A stretch of 64,000 nucleotides of DNA from Saxidomus purpurata (GCA_022818135.1 JAFMSR010000007.1:26368415-26432414); one strand, 5' to 3'. Numbered from the stretch's first letter, positions 11,874 to 43,071 are shown. The notes: generated by a model from the letters alone, not told the origin. Program-made: numbers and translations.

Positions 11874-13436
11874 ATCATTAACAACCTCTTTTACTCATCA
11901 AAACTGCTTGAGTAACATAGTGTCTCATGACTACATATGACTAATAATCCATTGAACACTGTGAAACAATTTCAATCAAAAGTCTTAGGTTAGTTAGGTA
12001 TGGTAAAACATGTGAACTTGCATGCAGAATTTTGGTGTCCTTGTGCTCAAATACTAGCACAAACTCAACATTTCAGACTTTAAAAACCAATTTTTTATCT
12101 TAAAAAGTTTTAAATGTTTTAAATATATTAACTAAAACCTTATCCATCAAAGAAAACCTTGAATTTCATTGTAATCTTTTAGCGAATATTACACCTGGGT
12201 AATACGGTCTTCACAGACTATAACTGGAACTGCACAGAACAATTAGTAACTTCACAGTACGGTTGACCTTTAACATACCGGTACAAATATACATATATAG
12301 ATACACTTACTTCTTAAAAGCCCTATCTACAAGTTAATGGCATAGTGTTATAATAAAACTGAAAGACATTCAATGGAATCATGTAAAAACCATCGCTACT
12401 AAACAGTGTCACTTTATTACTCGTCTACATATTTCTTCCACTCTCTGCATCACTTGTTGTATCGAGTATTTTCTCTAACAATAATTATCACTGAGCGACA
12501 AATTTTAACTAAACATACTGTTCAAAGACTAAATAAACACCTTGGCCAAAGTAAAAACAATCTCATATGTTCCATTTTGAGTTTTCTGTGTTATAAATAA
12601 ACTGTTCTTTAATGTTAACAGCCTTTTTACACCTCTCACTGCTTGATGAAGACAAAACTAGCTGAAATTCAATCTATATTAGTTCTAATTTCTTATTTCA
12701 TTTAAAACCGTCTCCTAAATCTTGTCTTACACGATATGGAAAAAAAAAACCAACAGATAAGCGATTACTGGATAACTGAACAACCATCCCAGCATGATAC
12801 AGAACATTTCTTGTCCCAGTCACTTTACATTTCAGCCATCTCTATTCTGTAAACACTCTTTCAACAAACTCTGCATTACTTTACAATACTACTTGTGGCC
12901 AATATGAAAATTACATCTTCTACAGTTGTTTAGGACAGATTATCTTTACTTACACATTACATGTATGTATCAAAACATTTTCTTCTCTAGTAAAGTCACA
13001 AGTAAACAAAAATTTCCAACAGTCCAGTGACATTGTTTTTTTTTATATATTAGACAGTAGATACATGTTCATTCCCAATGAAAAAGGTCATCAAAGGGGC
13101 TGCTACATTTACATAATATTCTAGGTTGCAGAACAGTGTGTGCATACAATTGGTAGCATGGATGTTTTTAGAACATAACTCAACAGAAGTATAAAAATAG
13201 CTGCAACATAATCATAATAATTAAACATTCCTTATACAAAGTTAATTTATACATGAACTAGATGCAGTGGTATAATGATCTGGACTAAAATGATGTCTGT
13301 ATTGAACATCTTAACAACTTCACACAAGTAAAATCACTCACTGGTTTCGAGAATGCATTTAAACTTAGCATATAAAGTATGCATGCGCTACCAGTTCATA
13401 CGCGTCTCATTATTGCTTTCGATCACTTTATTAATC

Positions 13437-13442
13437 AATATT
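13437..13442 (-). terminator. Candidate polyadenylation signal of TAO kinase
   Basis: A minus-strand AATAAA lies about 490 nt beyond the TAO kinase stop codon. It is the first canonical hexamer I noticed downstream. A longer 3' UTR using a later site cannot be excluded. Confidence 0.3.
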
Positions 13443-13931
13443 GATATAGTTAATACCTATATGCATGGTTAAATAAATGTGGATATATCACAATTGTGTA
13501 TTTTTTCTCTATCCTCCATTCTCTGTTTACTTTACAGCAGCTTTCGTGGCGTTCACTTCCGATATTCTGATCTACACATGTTCGCCCTGTGTTCCCTGAC
13601 ACTTGGCCAGAATCCTTGTCACAGTTATAAGTAATATTGTTTTCATTCCCTGAACTGCACCATCCATCATATGCTGACACAGCATTTGCATCACTGAACC
13701 GTGGCAACTACATGTTATGTACGGCACAATATTCTAAATTAAAACCCTGCAAGATGAATATTTCCTGGAAAAATGCATACTAATCATCTACTACCCTTTT
13801 ATCTCAAAGGGGCATTGTATTATTGAACGATCAATATTCTTTTGAACCTTGCATCCAGTTCAGTTTTCAGACTTGCAGGTTGCATTTTTTTGTAACGCGT
13901 TTCCTTTTGTCGGTAAGAAAATGGCCCATCA

Positions 13932-34078
<20,147 letters not shown>

Positions 34079-34202
34079 CTTGCTTGCTCAATCTATGTCT
34101 TCTTCCAAACTAAAAGCTTTGGGTTTTCTCCTTTTATTCATCTAAGAAATTGTCTCTTGAACGCCTTGGCTAACCCATGTAGACTTCACACAGAAATTCT
34201 TT
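34079..34202 (-). promoter_or_regulatory. TAO kinase 5' leader with two short upstream ORFs
   Basis: Between a probable acceptor (ACTTTTAG, 34203-34205) and the TAO kinase ATG there are two upstream start codons. One is at 34178 with the two-codon frame ATG-GGT-TAG. The other, at 34141, opens a 17-codon frame that stops at 34088-34090, nine nucleotides before the main ATG. Both would be expected to limit initiation at the main start if this leader is used. Confidence 0.5.
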
Positions 34203-34616
34203 CTAAAAGTGTAAAACAGCATTTAAATCAGGAATTAGTAATAAAGCAATACTATGTAATCTACACTGATAAATAAAAAGAAACAAAATACACTTTTACA
34301 TCTTGAATATGCACTTGTGTAAAAATTAAGACATGGTTTTAAGTAAGTAAAAATTGAACTTTATCCAACAAATCATGCACGTGACAATTGTCTGAGTTTA
34401 AGAATTAGATCCTGTCTCATTTAACATTGTTTAATCAGTCCAACCACAAGCAAACAATTTTTAATGAGGTTTAAATGGTATCTGTAACCTTGGTAATTTC
34501 CTTCATTTTACATGTTTTCAGAAATGTTGAAGACTTTTAAGTTGAATGTGATTATTTACGACTTCTAAAGGTAATGAGTAATTTTGTAGTATTTTATGGC
34601 AATTTTATACATATGG

Positions 34617-34690
34617 ACCTCAGTTGAAGTGGTTACGGTGTTGGCTAAACTTCATTAGTTCCCTAGAGGAGTGGACCTGGGTCAAATGCT
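34617..34690 (+). repeat. tRNA-derived SINE head
   Basis: CAGTTGAAGTGGTTACGG (A-box region) and GACCTGGGTCAAATGC (B-box) about 45 nt apart. The opening CCTCAGTTGAAGTGGTTAC resembles the minus-strand element at 6.13 kb. Confidence 0.5.
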
Positions 34691-35252
34691 GTTTAGGCCA
34701 ATCAAGTTGCACTCTTCCCCGAAACCTAAAAAAGCTAACCTCTTCTAAAGGGTATTGATCGTACCACCAATAAAACTCTAAAATACACCCATCTGTAAAA
34801 GGGAACCACAAATTAAAGGAAATTAAGAGATTTGTTCCATCAAGGGTGGTGTCTCTAAAGTAAAGTGCTTAATCAGCTTTTAAAACAGAACTTGTGGTTT
34901 CACAATCAAGCTAAAATACATAAGTATGATCTAATATATCAACAAAATAAAAACAGATTATCAATTTTGAGCACTGGAAATCCTTGCTTGATCAACAAAG
35001 CTAGAATTTTGCACAACATATTTATACATGTATTTGAGCACAGACTACGGCATATGTATATACAATTTTATTTCAATTAGTCTCATAAAACTAGTCTGAC
35101 ACTCATTAAGTATTTGTGATTTTTTATACAACACAGAATTCAATCTTACAGTTTTATCATACAATACTCGATTATAACTAATAAATAAAGTATATGTCAG
35201 ATAATCATTTATTTTCTCCTTAATCTTCATGCAAACATGATTTTAACTAACA

Positions 35253-35908
35253 AGCATACATGCCACAAAGGATCAAGTGAATACCGGGAGATTTTTGCAA
35301 AATCACCGCGTTTTTGGACGACTTTCCAGGATAATTTATTTTGGCAGGAAATCATGCATTTCTGAGGAAGTTTTTGACATTTGTTTTTGTGTATTTACAC
35401 AAAAAAAGCTTATTTCAAACCTTTGAGGAAACACGGGTCACTAATCATCGTGATCTGCACACAGCTGATAAATATGAAGGCGTTGCCCTTAATGCACTCT
35501 CATCCAATCAGGACAAAAAGGATTTCCGATAATTGATCACAACATAGAAGCATGATCCCATGGACACCCGACAATGTGTAGATCTGTTTTGGCGTTGTTT
35601 CGAAAACATTAAATCTTTTAATTTTGAAGGCAATTTACCTTGAATATAATAAATTGACAATTACCACAAACTCAGTTTTGTCACCCAACTGACTGTAAAC
35701 AATACTAGTACTTCTTCATTATTGATATTACATGTCATGACAGAATATTTACATTTATATAGGTTGATATTATACGAACCTCGCAGTTTTTTTCCAAAAG
35801 TTTAGTTTACCAGGAGTTTTTAATGTTTTTTGTGGGCTTCCCCTTGGTGCCGATTAGGGTCTAAATAAGTGGAGAACCGGCGAATATCGGGAGAAAGGCA
35901 TGTATGCT
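35253..35908. mobile_element. 656-bp TIR element (AGCATACATGCC ends)
   Basis: The element starts AGCATACATGCC and ends with its perfect complement GGCATGTATGCT. Inside each TIR lies a related pair of ATACCGGGAG and ATATCGGGAG words. A clear target-site duplication is not visible, so the superfamily is not assigned. The interior has an open frame of about 60 codons (35341-35532) with no recognised domain and no transposase. Confidence 0.65.
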
Positions 35909-36285
35909 AAGAAGGCACTATAAGTTTGCATATTGACCACCAGCTTATTATCACAAGGCATTTTTACCTTCTATGTCAGCGGCCTGTATAGAGTGTCTTC
36001 CCTTATATCAAATTTCTTTAAAATCAGGCAGTTTTCCCAAAACTGTGACTTTATACCAGGATTTTTATGTCCCCCTCAGTCTCATTTTCGTTAGTTTTAA
36101 GAAACAGCATGCTTGTTCAATGACCTCAATATACCTTTTATCACTCGGTTCATTTTAACATATTTTGCAGTTCAACTAGGTAATATTGTCATATTGCTAG
36201 AAAAGAAGCAACACAACTTTGACCTGAAGTTTGAAGTGTAATTTATACACCCCTAATCCACCTTCCAAGTACTTTCCCAATTAGT

Positions 36286-36350
36286 GGAGCCCCATTGTTG
36301 CAGTGGTTGCGCTTTTTGAGTACGGATCTAGGGTTCAATCTCATACCACC
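36286..36350 (+). repeat. tRNA-derived SINE head
   Basis: ATTGTTGCAGTGGTTGCGC (A-box region) and AGGGTTCAATCTC (B-box) about 35 nt apart. No cloverleaf can be closed. Confidence 0.5.
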
Positions 36351-36876
36351 AGTGCCCAAGATTGCCAAGAAGAGGTAGTGTTCTTTGGCCAGACAGACAA
36401 TCCATGTTTGAATCAAAATAAATTTTATGCTTTTATGGTGGAACAAAATATAGCCAGTCGTTCAGATTGTATCACTTTGGCTACGCCCTTGTGATTTAAT
36501 TACTACCAATCAAAATTCCTGACTGCATTTTGTCAAACAATAAAATACTGTGACACATCTAAGATAAATTTCTTAATTATCAAGAGTGAATATAGTTGAC
36601 TGGTTGAATCAACAAATCTTTAACACTCAGGAGCTCCCGTTATATTTCAATACACACTGGAAAATAATGTGAAGCAACATAAACGTGTGCATATCTTTGA
36701 ACTATCTCCTTTAGCCATAACAAATCTTGATACCCTTTTTGCCACCGATACAACCGACTGTCAGGAAGAAAATAATCTCGGTGCAGATTTCTTTGTGCAG
36801 ATTTGTATGCAAGGTGCATAAATAAACACAGAATGTCGTTCCAGACAAAAGATTGGGTGCATTTTGTTTTGCTTAC

Positions 36877-37310
36877 CATGCATTTCCGAAATTGCAGATA
36901 TTCAGAGCAATGCCGAACAATTAAATGGCCCGTTTGAAACAAAACAATGAAAAATTCCAATCCTCTTTTTTTCCAAGATGGCCGATTTTTGACATGCGCT
37001 TTAGCGACCTCTAAAGTTCTCGATAATAAACACAACTAACAGGTATTTAAAGCTTATTGTTAAGCTTACTAAAAGTTACATTAAATACAACAGTAACAAG
37101 AATTTCCTTCTTAACAGAAAGTGTGTTTTTCTCACTATCAGTCACTCGTAATCTTGAGGAAGGTATCACATTACGTCACCGGAAAATTTTAATACAGGAG
37201 TGAATACTATACGCTACAGCGATTGGCTTATTGTCTCTTGCGATAAACAGGCCAACAAAATAGTCATTCGCATTACATCCCGCGTGCATTTCCAAAATCA
37301 CGTGAAGTGT
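36877..37310 (-). promoter_or_regulatory. Candidate TAO kinase promoter and non-coding first exon
   Basis: This CpG-richer segment contains, reading toward TAO kinase, an E-box TCACGTGA (37298-37305), a CCAAT box on the minus strand (ATTGG at 37222-37226), a CRE-like TTACGTCA (37171-37178), and a YY1-like CAAGATGGCC (36974-36983) of the kind often found at transcription starts. A strong donor (ATG|GTAAGC, exon edge 36877) follows about 100 nt downstream. Together they suggest the TAO kinase start and a non-coding exon near 36.88-37.03 kb, spliced to the leader at 34202. This is an inference without transcript data. Confidence 0.35.
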
Positions 37311-37469
37311 AATTGCAAATACTATGTTTTGAGATGGTCAATAACTAAGATTTGACACACCAGGGGCTTTTTTTAAAAGTGAGACACGGGTAAAAATACT
37401 TCAGTAGATCTACTGTAATTCCCCAGTTTTTTGTCGCGTTTTTAATAAAGTAAAGTTGAACTCTTTGCT

Positions 37470-38065
37470 GAGCACTGGCATACATGATCTGCAAACCAAT
37501 CGGTCACCCCCCAAAAGACATCAAACTGCTAAAACAGTGGGAGTTGGAGTGGGACATGGATTGAAATCAATCCCTCCAAATGTCAAGTAATCCACGTCAC
37601 TAAGATGGAAAATCCTATTCCCAATTTCCCATCCAGTATTACCTTAATAATTATGTAGTCCTGCTTTAGTCTGTTAGTTCAGCCGATTACCTTGGCGTGG
37701 ATATCTCAAATAATCTATCGTGGGACAACCACATAAATAGATCAACAAAGAAAGATAACCAAACATAGTGTTTCCACATTAAGGTCAAATCCGAACACAT
37801 TTAGTCCATTGCTTAGCCTACCAGACCCTAGTGAGTTCCCAGCCCAGCTGGAATATGGCTCCCAGATATGGTGACCCTATTGGCTACCTTAACCATTGAA
37901 GGTGTCCAGAGAAGAGCAGCTCAGTGGATTAAGTCCTATTTTGATAAAACATCCATGCAGTCACCATGCTCCATGCAGACTAGATCTTAGGAGTATCTCA
38001 CCTCTCAAGTCAGAGTGAATCACACATGCAGACCATGTTGACATGGCCATTGTTTTGAACTGGCA
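37470..38065 (+). mobile_element. Non-LTR retrotransposon fragment, post-RT region
   Basis: With frameshifts and stops, the plus strand reads KDIKLLKQWELEWDMD, then ADYLGVDISNNLSWDNHINR, then EGVQRRAAQWIKSYFDKT. These correspond to the segment following the YADD motif in Jockey/CR1-like LINE reverse transcriptases (the W-x-M and YLGV..S..L.W..H motifs, and the VQRRAARW motif). No intact frame remains. It is the C-terminal half of a LINE protein and lies upstream of the N-terminal half found at 39.6 kb. Confidence 0.75.
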
Positions 38066-38079
38066 GTTGTAATCCGTTT

Positions 38080-38885
38080 TCTCTCGATCTCAGCCCCTCA
38101 GCCTGAAACACATCTTTAGTAAACTGGGTAATCTGTCTGTATCGGTGTTTGTACGTAGGAGGAGTACTTCTACTAGGCTCTCAGCCCCTCGTGGCGTGTA
38201 CGTCGCAGGACAGGCAATGACACGATGAAGAAGAACTGCAGAATCCACGCGTGCCAGTGACATGTGCCGGATGGTGGGGGACCAACACGGCGAATGGATT
38301 GCGGCAGGCTGGAAAGACCTCCCTAACACCGTTTGTGCTGGGGTGAGGTACGAGAGCCCTTTTCAGGGCTTTTTCCTTTAGCCACGTTCGGACAAGCCCT
38401 TATCAGGACTAGGTCTCACGTTTTGGTTGAAATTGGCCACGTGAGTGACCTACTTTTTCGACTCGGAATTCTGTTTTTGCTAGCGGAACTGTTAGAATCG
38501 AGTATGGGTTTCGGCAGCGTCGCACTCTGGGAAGCCGGATGGCCCATTGTATTGCATCATACTGGAAGCTACCCGGAGGATTGAAGCCTCATAGACGACT
38601 AATTTTGACTGTGGGGTGGACACCTGCTGACTCTCACATACATATAAGAGCGGGCACTCTTGGTGGTAGAAGGGCTTCAGTGATGTGCTGTCTTCTGTCA
38701 CCTGCATGAGGGACTGTTTCGCCGTAGGTTCTGCATGTCGGAGTTGCCGGAATGCTTCGGATGTGACACACTCATGGTTGAGTCTGGGCATTGTCACTAC
38801 CCCTAGAGCACCGCACAGAAGTAACTCATTTTCGGTATCGACAGGAAAACTAGCTTATACTGATTGGAAATTTCCTTCTCGGGAA
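38080..38885. other. GC-richer island of unknown origin
   Basis: Base composition rises to about 50% G+C against an AT-rich background. Overlapping open frames of 70-100 codons occur on both strands (for example minus 38492-38797 and plus 38333-38584), but none has a recognisable domain or splice context. Its position between two LINE pieces suggests it arrived with, or inside, the retrotransposon. It could also be a decayed coding sequence from another element. Confidence 0.35.
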
Positions 38886-38889
38886 TGTA

Positions 38890-39130
38890 CGTAAATTGTA
38901 TCTTTTTTTTAAAGAAATTTATTTTAGGTAAATATATATGTATTCGTTCGTATATAAGAAAGTTATCAATGAAATAACATCAGAAATTTGAAAATCAAAC
39001 TACAAACTCTTATATCGAATTTCGTACGTTTCCGTAAATTTCCGTAAATAGCCGTACTTTTCCGTGGTATGCATACGATTATCTTCCGTAATCAGCTAAC
39101 AGCGCAGAAATTTCTAAAACAGAAAAAATT
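38890..39130. repeat. Dispersed repeat, inverted relative to 50.05-50.25 kb
   Basis: On the minus strand it reads CTGATTACGGAAGATAATCG, TATGCAT and several TTTACGGA-type words, then TCAAATTT and AACTTTCTTATATACGAACG. The plus strand at 50.07-50.25 kb has the same order: GCTGATTACGGAAGACGATC, ATATGCATA, TTTACGAAATGTACGG, TCAAATTTG, CTTCTTATTTACGAACG. Probably two copies of one unclassified repeat in opposite orientation. Confidence 0.55.
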
Positions 39131-39589
39131 GTGTAATGTAGCCCGTAAGCTATATAACTTTCTGCAATCGTTTGAAGTTGTATGTACTGTTTTTATTTGT
39201 AATATGTTCTTATCGTATGCGACATTCAAACAAAAGATTGATCTGGTCTGTCTTGCACTACTTTCCCAAAGCGCATGTTTACAGTTGTTATTCGCACATA
39301 GCACAGTTAAATTGTCAGCAGTGTTTGAAATGTGGTATGCTAACTTAGGCCTAGGGGACTTTCAGTCCCCAGGCCAAAAATCCTTGAAGTGCCTAGCCCC
39401 GTTGGAAGAAGCGAAGTCCTGTGAACAATGAGAAGTCCAGCATATAGTATTTGAGTATGTTGATAAACTCTTGTGTGGTTTTCGTCCCAGCTAAATATCC
39501 AGATCAGACCAATTTAACTTTCCCAAAGAGTGTTTATGGAACTCTATAATGAGACTAAGCCCACCATGTGTAAAGGCATTGTCCTGTCA

Positions 39590-40045
39590 ATCTGTTTACA
39601 AAAAAAGGCCGAAGGTCAAAACCAAATAAATACAGACCCATCTCATTAACAAGCTTTGGTTAAAAATTTATGGGATACAAACTAGTCTCCGACGTAATGA
39701 ATAATTTGGATAGGTATCATATTCTTTCTCCCTCCCAGCATGGATTCAGCTCAAAGCGTAGCTGCGAAACATAATGACTTCATTCAAGAATTGTTTGATT
39801 CTCCAGAGAAAAGTCAACAAACATAGTAATAATTATATGGATCGTTCGATAGAGTTGAGCACCACAAGCTCATCCATAAACCCGCTCTGTTTGGGGTAAA
39901 CATAGAGGTCACTTCCTATAATAGGTCATTTCTTAGTAATAGGTCACAAGGTGTTGCAGAGTCACATCTTGTAGTCAGTTGTCCCCACGGTTCAGTCATT
40001 GGTCCGTGTCTTTTCTTGACTTATATAAACGACCTCCCAGACTAA
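39590..40045 (+). mobile_element. Non-LTR retrotransposon fragment, reverse transcriptase N-terminal half
   Basis: The plus strand reads KKGRRSKPNKYRPISLTSFG, then QHGFSS and a CET-like word, then GSVIGP and LTYINDLPD. These correspond to consecutive reverse transcriptase motifs (NYRPISL, QHGF, QGSVLGPLLF, YINDLP). Several stops and frameshifts make it a pseudogene. It ends just where the 37.47 kb fragment would continue. Confidence 0.8.
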
Positions 40046-40549
40046 GTGTAAAGCTAAAACCCACTGATAGTTATATTATGTTTCTCGGTGGTGTACCGAA
40101 ATATAACAGTGGATTTTATCTGATGTTTTTCGGTGGTTTATCGAAATATACGGTGATTTATATCCCATTAAACTCACTGTCCATCCAGCGAAATAATACA
40201 AAATTTCTACCCGGGTCAACGTCAAAATGTAAACCGAGCGTAATAAATGCCGGAAACCATATACGACTATGACGTCTTTAAAATAACAACATGTGTGTTG
40301 TACTTTCCGATGATTCGACATTTTATTGAAACTAGCGTTTTAAACATAACACAAACGGAAACATTGTTGTTATCTGTGTAAAAGGCAAAACAAGAATCTG
40401 TGTATTTTCAATGTGTATACAATGACCGTAAATAGCAAGATATAAAGTCAAGAGTTATCTAACTTAATACCCATTTACATTACAGAAAAATTTTAAATTA
40501 CAAATGTTATGTCTTAAGTTAACTACTGTATCACACATATTCCAACTTT

Positions 40550-41590
40550 CATGAAATATTTTAGTGGTTAAGGCAATACGTGGACTGGTACGAAAAACTA
40601 AACAAAGACTCTTTAAGTCGAAAAAGGCCATAATTCAAAAGAAATAATTGACAGAGTTACATTCCCTGACTACATGTGGGGGTCATGATGCAAAAAGGTA
40701 TTCTAAGTTTTACGGCAATATTCCAATGGGTTACGTCAATAAAAACTAGAACTAGCACTGAAATGAATACACACCCACCCCGAACACCCACTGACACAGT
40801 ATATAAAATTTATGTAACAGTTAATGCTTTAATTTATGCTAATAACTTCTGTGAAGTATTATCAAATTCTGACCAGGGCTTTGGGAGATTGAGACTGCAC
40901 AAGCTGTCATTATGTCGCGTTCCTGTGACATTGACCTAGTGACCCGAAACATGGACTATGCATAACTGGGCATGGCACTTATCACTTCTGTAAAATATCA
41001 TTAAAATTGTGACCAGGGGTTTTAAAGATTAAACGTCCACAAAATTTTACTAACTCGAGTCCCTGTGACCTTGACCTTTGACCTCGTGACACGAAACATT
41101 GACCATGCACATGGTACTTACCACTTCTTCGTATCACTAAATTCTGGCCAGGAGTTTTGGACATTTAGCGTCCACAAAATTTTACTATATCGAGCCCCTG
41201 TGACCTTGACCTTTGACCTAGTGACCCGAAACATAGACCATGCACAACTATTCATGGTATGTATCACTTCTGTGAAGTATTATTAATTTCTGGTCAGGGG
41301 TTTTGGAGATTAAGTGTCCACAAGTTTCCATCTACAAACGGACGGACGAGCGGGCGGGCGGGCGGCAGGCAGGCTGAATCCAGTACACTCCCTCTAACAC
41401 TAAAATGTGTTTGGGGGGTATAAAAACCTTCACAGAGTTATATACTCTTGACTGTTAATGGAGGTAATGATGGTAAATAAGTGTTGTAAATTTCAAAGCA
41501 ATACCTGTAATGGTTTTGAAACTAGTGGGGTGATACGAAAAACTTAACCAAGTTCAGTGCACTTTGTAAGTAACTCAAATTAGACCAAAA
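40550..41590. mobile_element. E4-family fragment interrupted by an E3-family element
   Basis: Flanks 40550-40744 and 41429-41590 carry E4 unit words (GGTACGAAAAACTAA, AAAAGGCCATAATTC, TGACAGAGTTA; then AACCTTCACAGAGTTATA and GATACGAAAAACTTAACCAAG). Between them lies a different element. The two flanks do not abut perfectly in the unit: roughly 80-90 bp of the host unit is missing, so a small deletion accompanied the insertion. Confidence 0.6.
40745..41428. mobile_element. Tandem-unit element E3
   Basis: Begins ACTAGAACTAGCACTGAAAT, continues with CACTGACACAGTATA, then three to four units with CCTGTGACCTTGACC, GTGACCCGAAACAT and TTTTGGAGATT-type words, then a GGAC/GGGC microsatellite (41338-41373), and ends GTTTGGGGGGTATAAAAAC. 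It is inserted in an E4 fragment. The 5' arm is degenerate here, but the truncated copy at 29.73 kb keeps it as AATAGCCCCCCAACAC. Confidence 0.68.
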
Positions 41591-41730
41591 TATATTCATG
41601 GTAACACTTTCATTAGTTTTAAATTTTGGCTCGATTGTGAAGAAAACTTGAAGCTTATAGAGTCACTCTCGAGTCCGCTTCTTAGAAAAACCAATTCCTG
41701 ATGTCATATTCAGAGGTACGGTCGTGACCC

Positions 41731-41805
41731 CAGTGGGGCTCAAACCCGCAGTCTCCGACATGACAAGACACATTAATTCTACATTGTTTGCCTCTCTTTG
41801 AGGTG
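41731..41805 (-). repeat. tRNA-derived SINE head
   Basis: The minus strand has a GAGAGGCAAACAATG head (A-box weak) and CTGCGGGTTTGAGCCCC (a strong B-box). Adjacent on the 3' side is CCTCTGAATATGACATCAGG, probably the SINE body. Confidence 0.45.
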
Positions 41806-42569
41806 GATTCCATCTGGAGCGGATCTCGAGGAGGATTATCTCAGTTGTAAGAACCTGTTAATAGATGAAATACAAATTAAGTATACATTTGTGCATATGA
41901 AAAATAAATCTCGCTCATAATCTATGACTCGCCCATAATCTACACACACCCTTAATTTATTTTACATTTAAATAATATTGCAGCCAAAGTTTAAAGCTAT
42001 GTAAAGGTTTGTAATGTTACAAAACATATCCTTTACTCATTTTCTTTCCGTACTGAAAAAATTATTATAGTTTGAATGACAGTTTTTTGACATGATAAAC
42101 TAAGATATCATAGCACAGCAGTATATTATAAAGTTACTGATGTGTTACGAAAATACAATCCTCTTGAATAAATAAATGATATTTACGCATATTTCAAATT
42201 CCTGTATTATCTTGTTAGACCACCGAGTACACCTGGCGAGACCACAGTGTACAGTCAAATACTAAAATATATTTGTTAATCAGTGTGCAGTATAATACGA
42301 AATAAAAACAGAGTAACGATAATAAAAATAGTTCAATGATAAAATAACTTCATGTCATGTCACAAATACCAGTCTATATTTGTGTATCTTGTTTAATAGA
42401 GTTTCATCACTTGTTTTGCTTTTCCATATGACCAACGCCCACAGTGGAGCTAGTAACTCTACGGGATGAGTTCCTCCTAGGTTGGTCTTTTACATGTCTG
42501 ATGTATCTATATAGCGCCGGTGCGCGGGATCAAGTTTAAGATTTCACCCAAAATACTATTGGTTATATT

Positions 42570-42630
42570 AGTGATTTAGCGGGGATTCGAACCTGTGACC
42601 TCTTTTATCGTGCCGCCGTTGCGAAGTAAA
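42570..42630 (-). repeat. tRNA-like B-box fragment
   Basis: The minus strand shows ACAGGTTCGAATCCCCGCT, a perfect B-box. The A-box region (TTCGCAACGGCGGCACG) is weak. Likely a truncated SINE head. Confidence 0.4.
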
Positions 42631-42764
42631 TGCATGTTTCCGCTAGTTTAAGAACATTTTTGTTACAGTTAAAGGGACACAACTGCAGGACTCAACACAT
42701 CGTTAATGATATTGTACTATGTCTCTTGATATTAATTCTATCGATGAATTGTTCATGCATTGAC

Positions 42765-43065
42765 ATCTGAACAAGTAAACATAACAGTATGCTTAGTTGT
42801 GCATGGTCCATGTTCCGGGTCCGTTAATGAGGCGAAAAAGGATCTAAAACTTTCAAGCACCACCAGTTATGATATTACAGAAGTGATAAGTACCACGCCT
42901 AGTTGTGCATAGTTCATGTTTCGGGTCACTACGTCAAAGGTCAAGGTCATAGGGGCTTGAGTTAGTAAAATCTTGTGGACGTTTAATCTTTAAAACCCCT
43001 GGTCACAATTTTAATGATATTTTACAGAAGTGATAAGTGCCATGCCCAGTTATGCTTAGTTAGTT
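42765..43065 (-). mobile_element. E3-family element fragment, minus orientation
   Basis: The minus strand repeats the E3 words CATAACTGGGCATGGCACTT, ATCACTTCTG and GTGACCTTGACCTTTGACGTAG in order, about 1.5 units long. Its upper end abuts the orphan exon at 43072, suggesting that this insertion or a rearrangement cut off the rest of that gene copy. Confidence 0.6.
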
Positions 43066-43071
43066 ACTTAC

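Larger units (their letters stand above)
4621..13436. other. Intergenic region between TAO kinase 3' end and NLK promoter
   Basis: About 8.8 kb without a supported protein gene. Short open frames here have no recognisable domain, and several begin at non-ATG codons. The region holds two copies of a TA-flanked TIR element (5.3 and 5.9 kb), two tRNA-like SINE heads (5.6 and 6.1 kb), two short TIR/fold-back elements (8.35 and 9.49 kb) and a tandem-unit element (10.8-11.9 kb), each listed separately. The rest is AT-rich unique-looking sequence. Confidence 0.7.
34203..36876 (-). other. Probable TAO kinase 5' UTR intron
   Basis: If the non-coding first exon ends at the GTAAGC donor 36871-36876 and the leader exon begins after the TTTTAG acceptor, this 2.7 kb is intron. 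It contains SINE heads at 34.62 and 36.29 kb and a 656 bp TIR element at 35.25-35.91 kb. Confidence 0.4.
37311..42760. other. Intergenic region rich in transposon fragments
   Basis: About 5.4 kb with no supported cellular gene. It holds pieces of a non-LTR retrotransposon, a GC-richer island, tandem-family elements in a nested arrangement and SINE heads, each listed separately. Open frames around 39.07-39.43 kb and 39.98-40.27 kb show no protein family. Confidence 0.65.

Noticed and set aside
13450..13707. 85-codon cysteine-containing open frame on the minus strand
   Set aside because: It starts at TTG, lies just beyond the TAO kinase stop codon, and the TAO C-terminus is already complete. 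It is most simply 3' UTR.
36640..37035. 131-codon open frame on the minus strand
   Set aside because: It begins at TTG, has no recognisable domain, and overlaps the motif cluster and donor proposed as the TAO kinase promoter and first exon. The first real ATG is 52 codons in. A chance frame is more likely.
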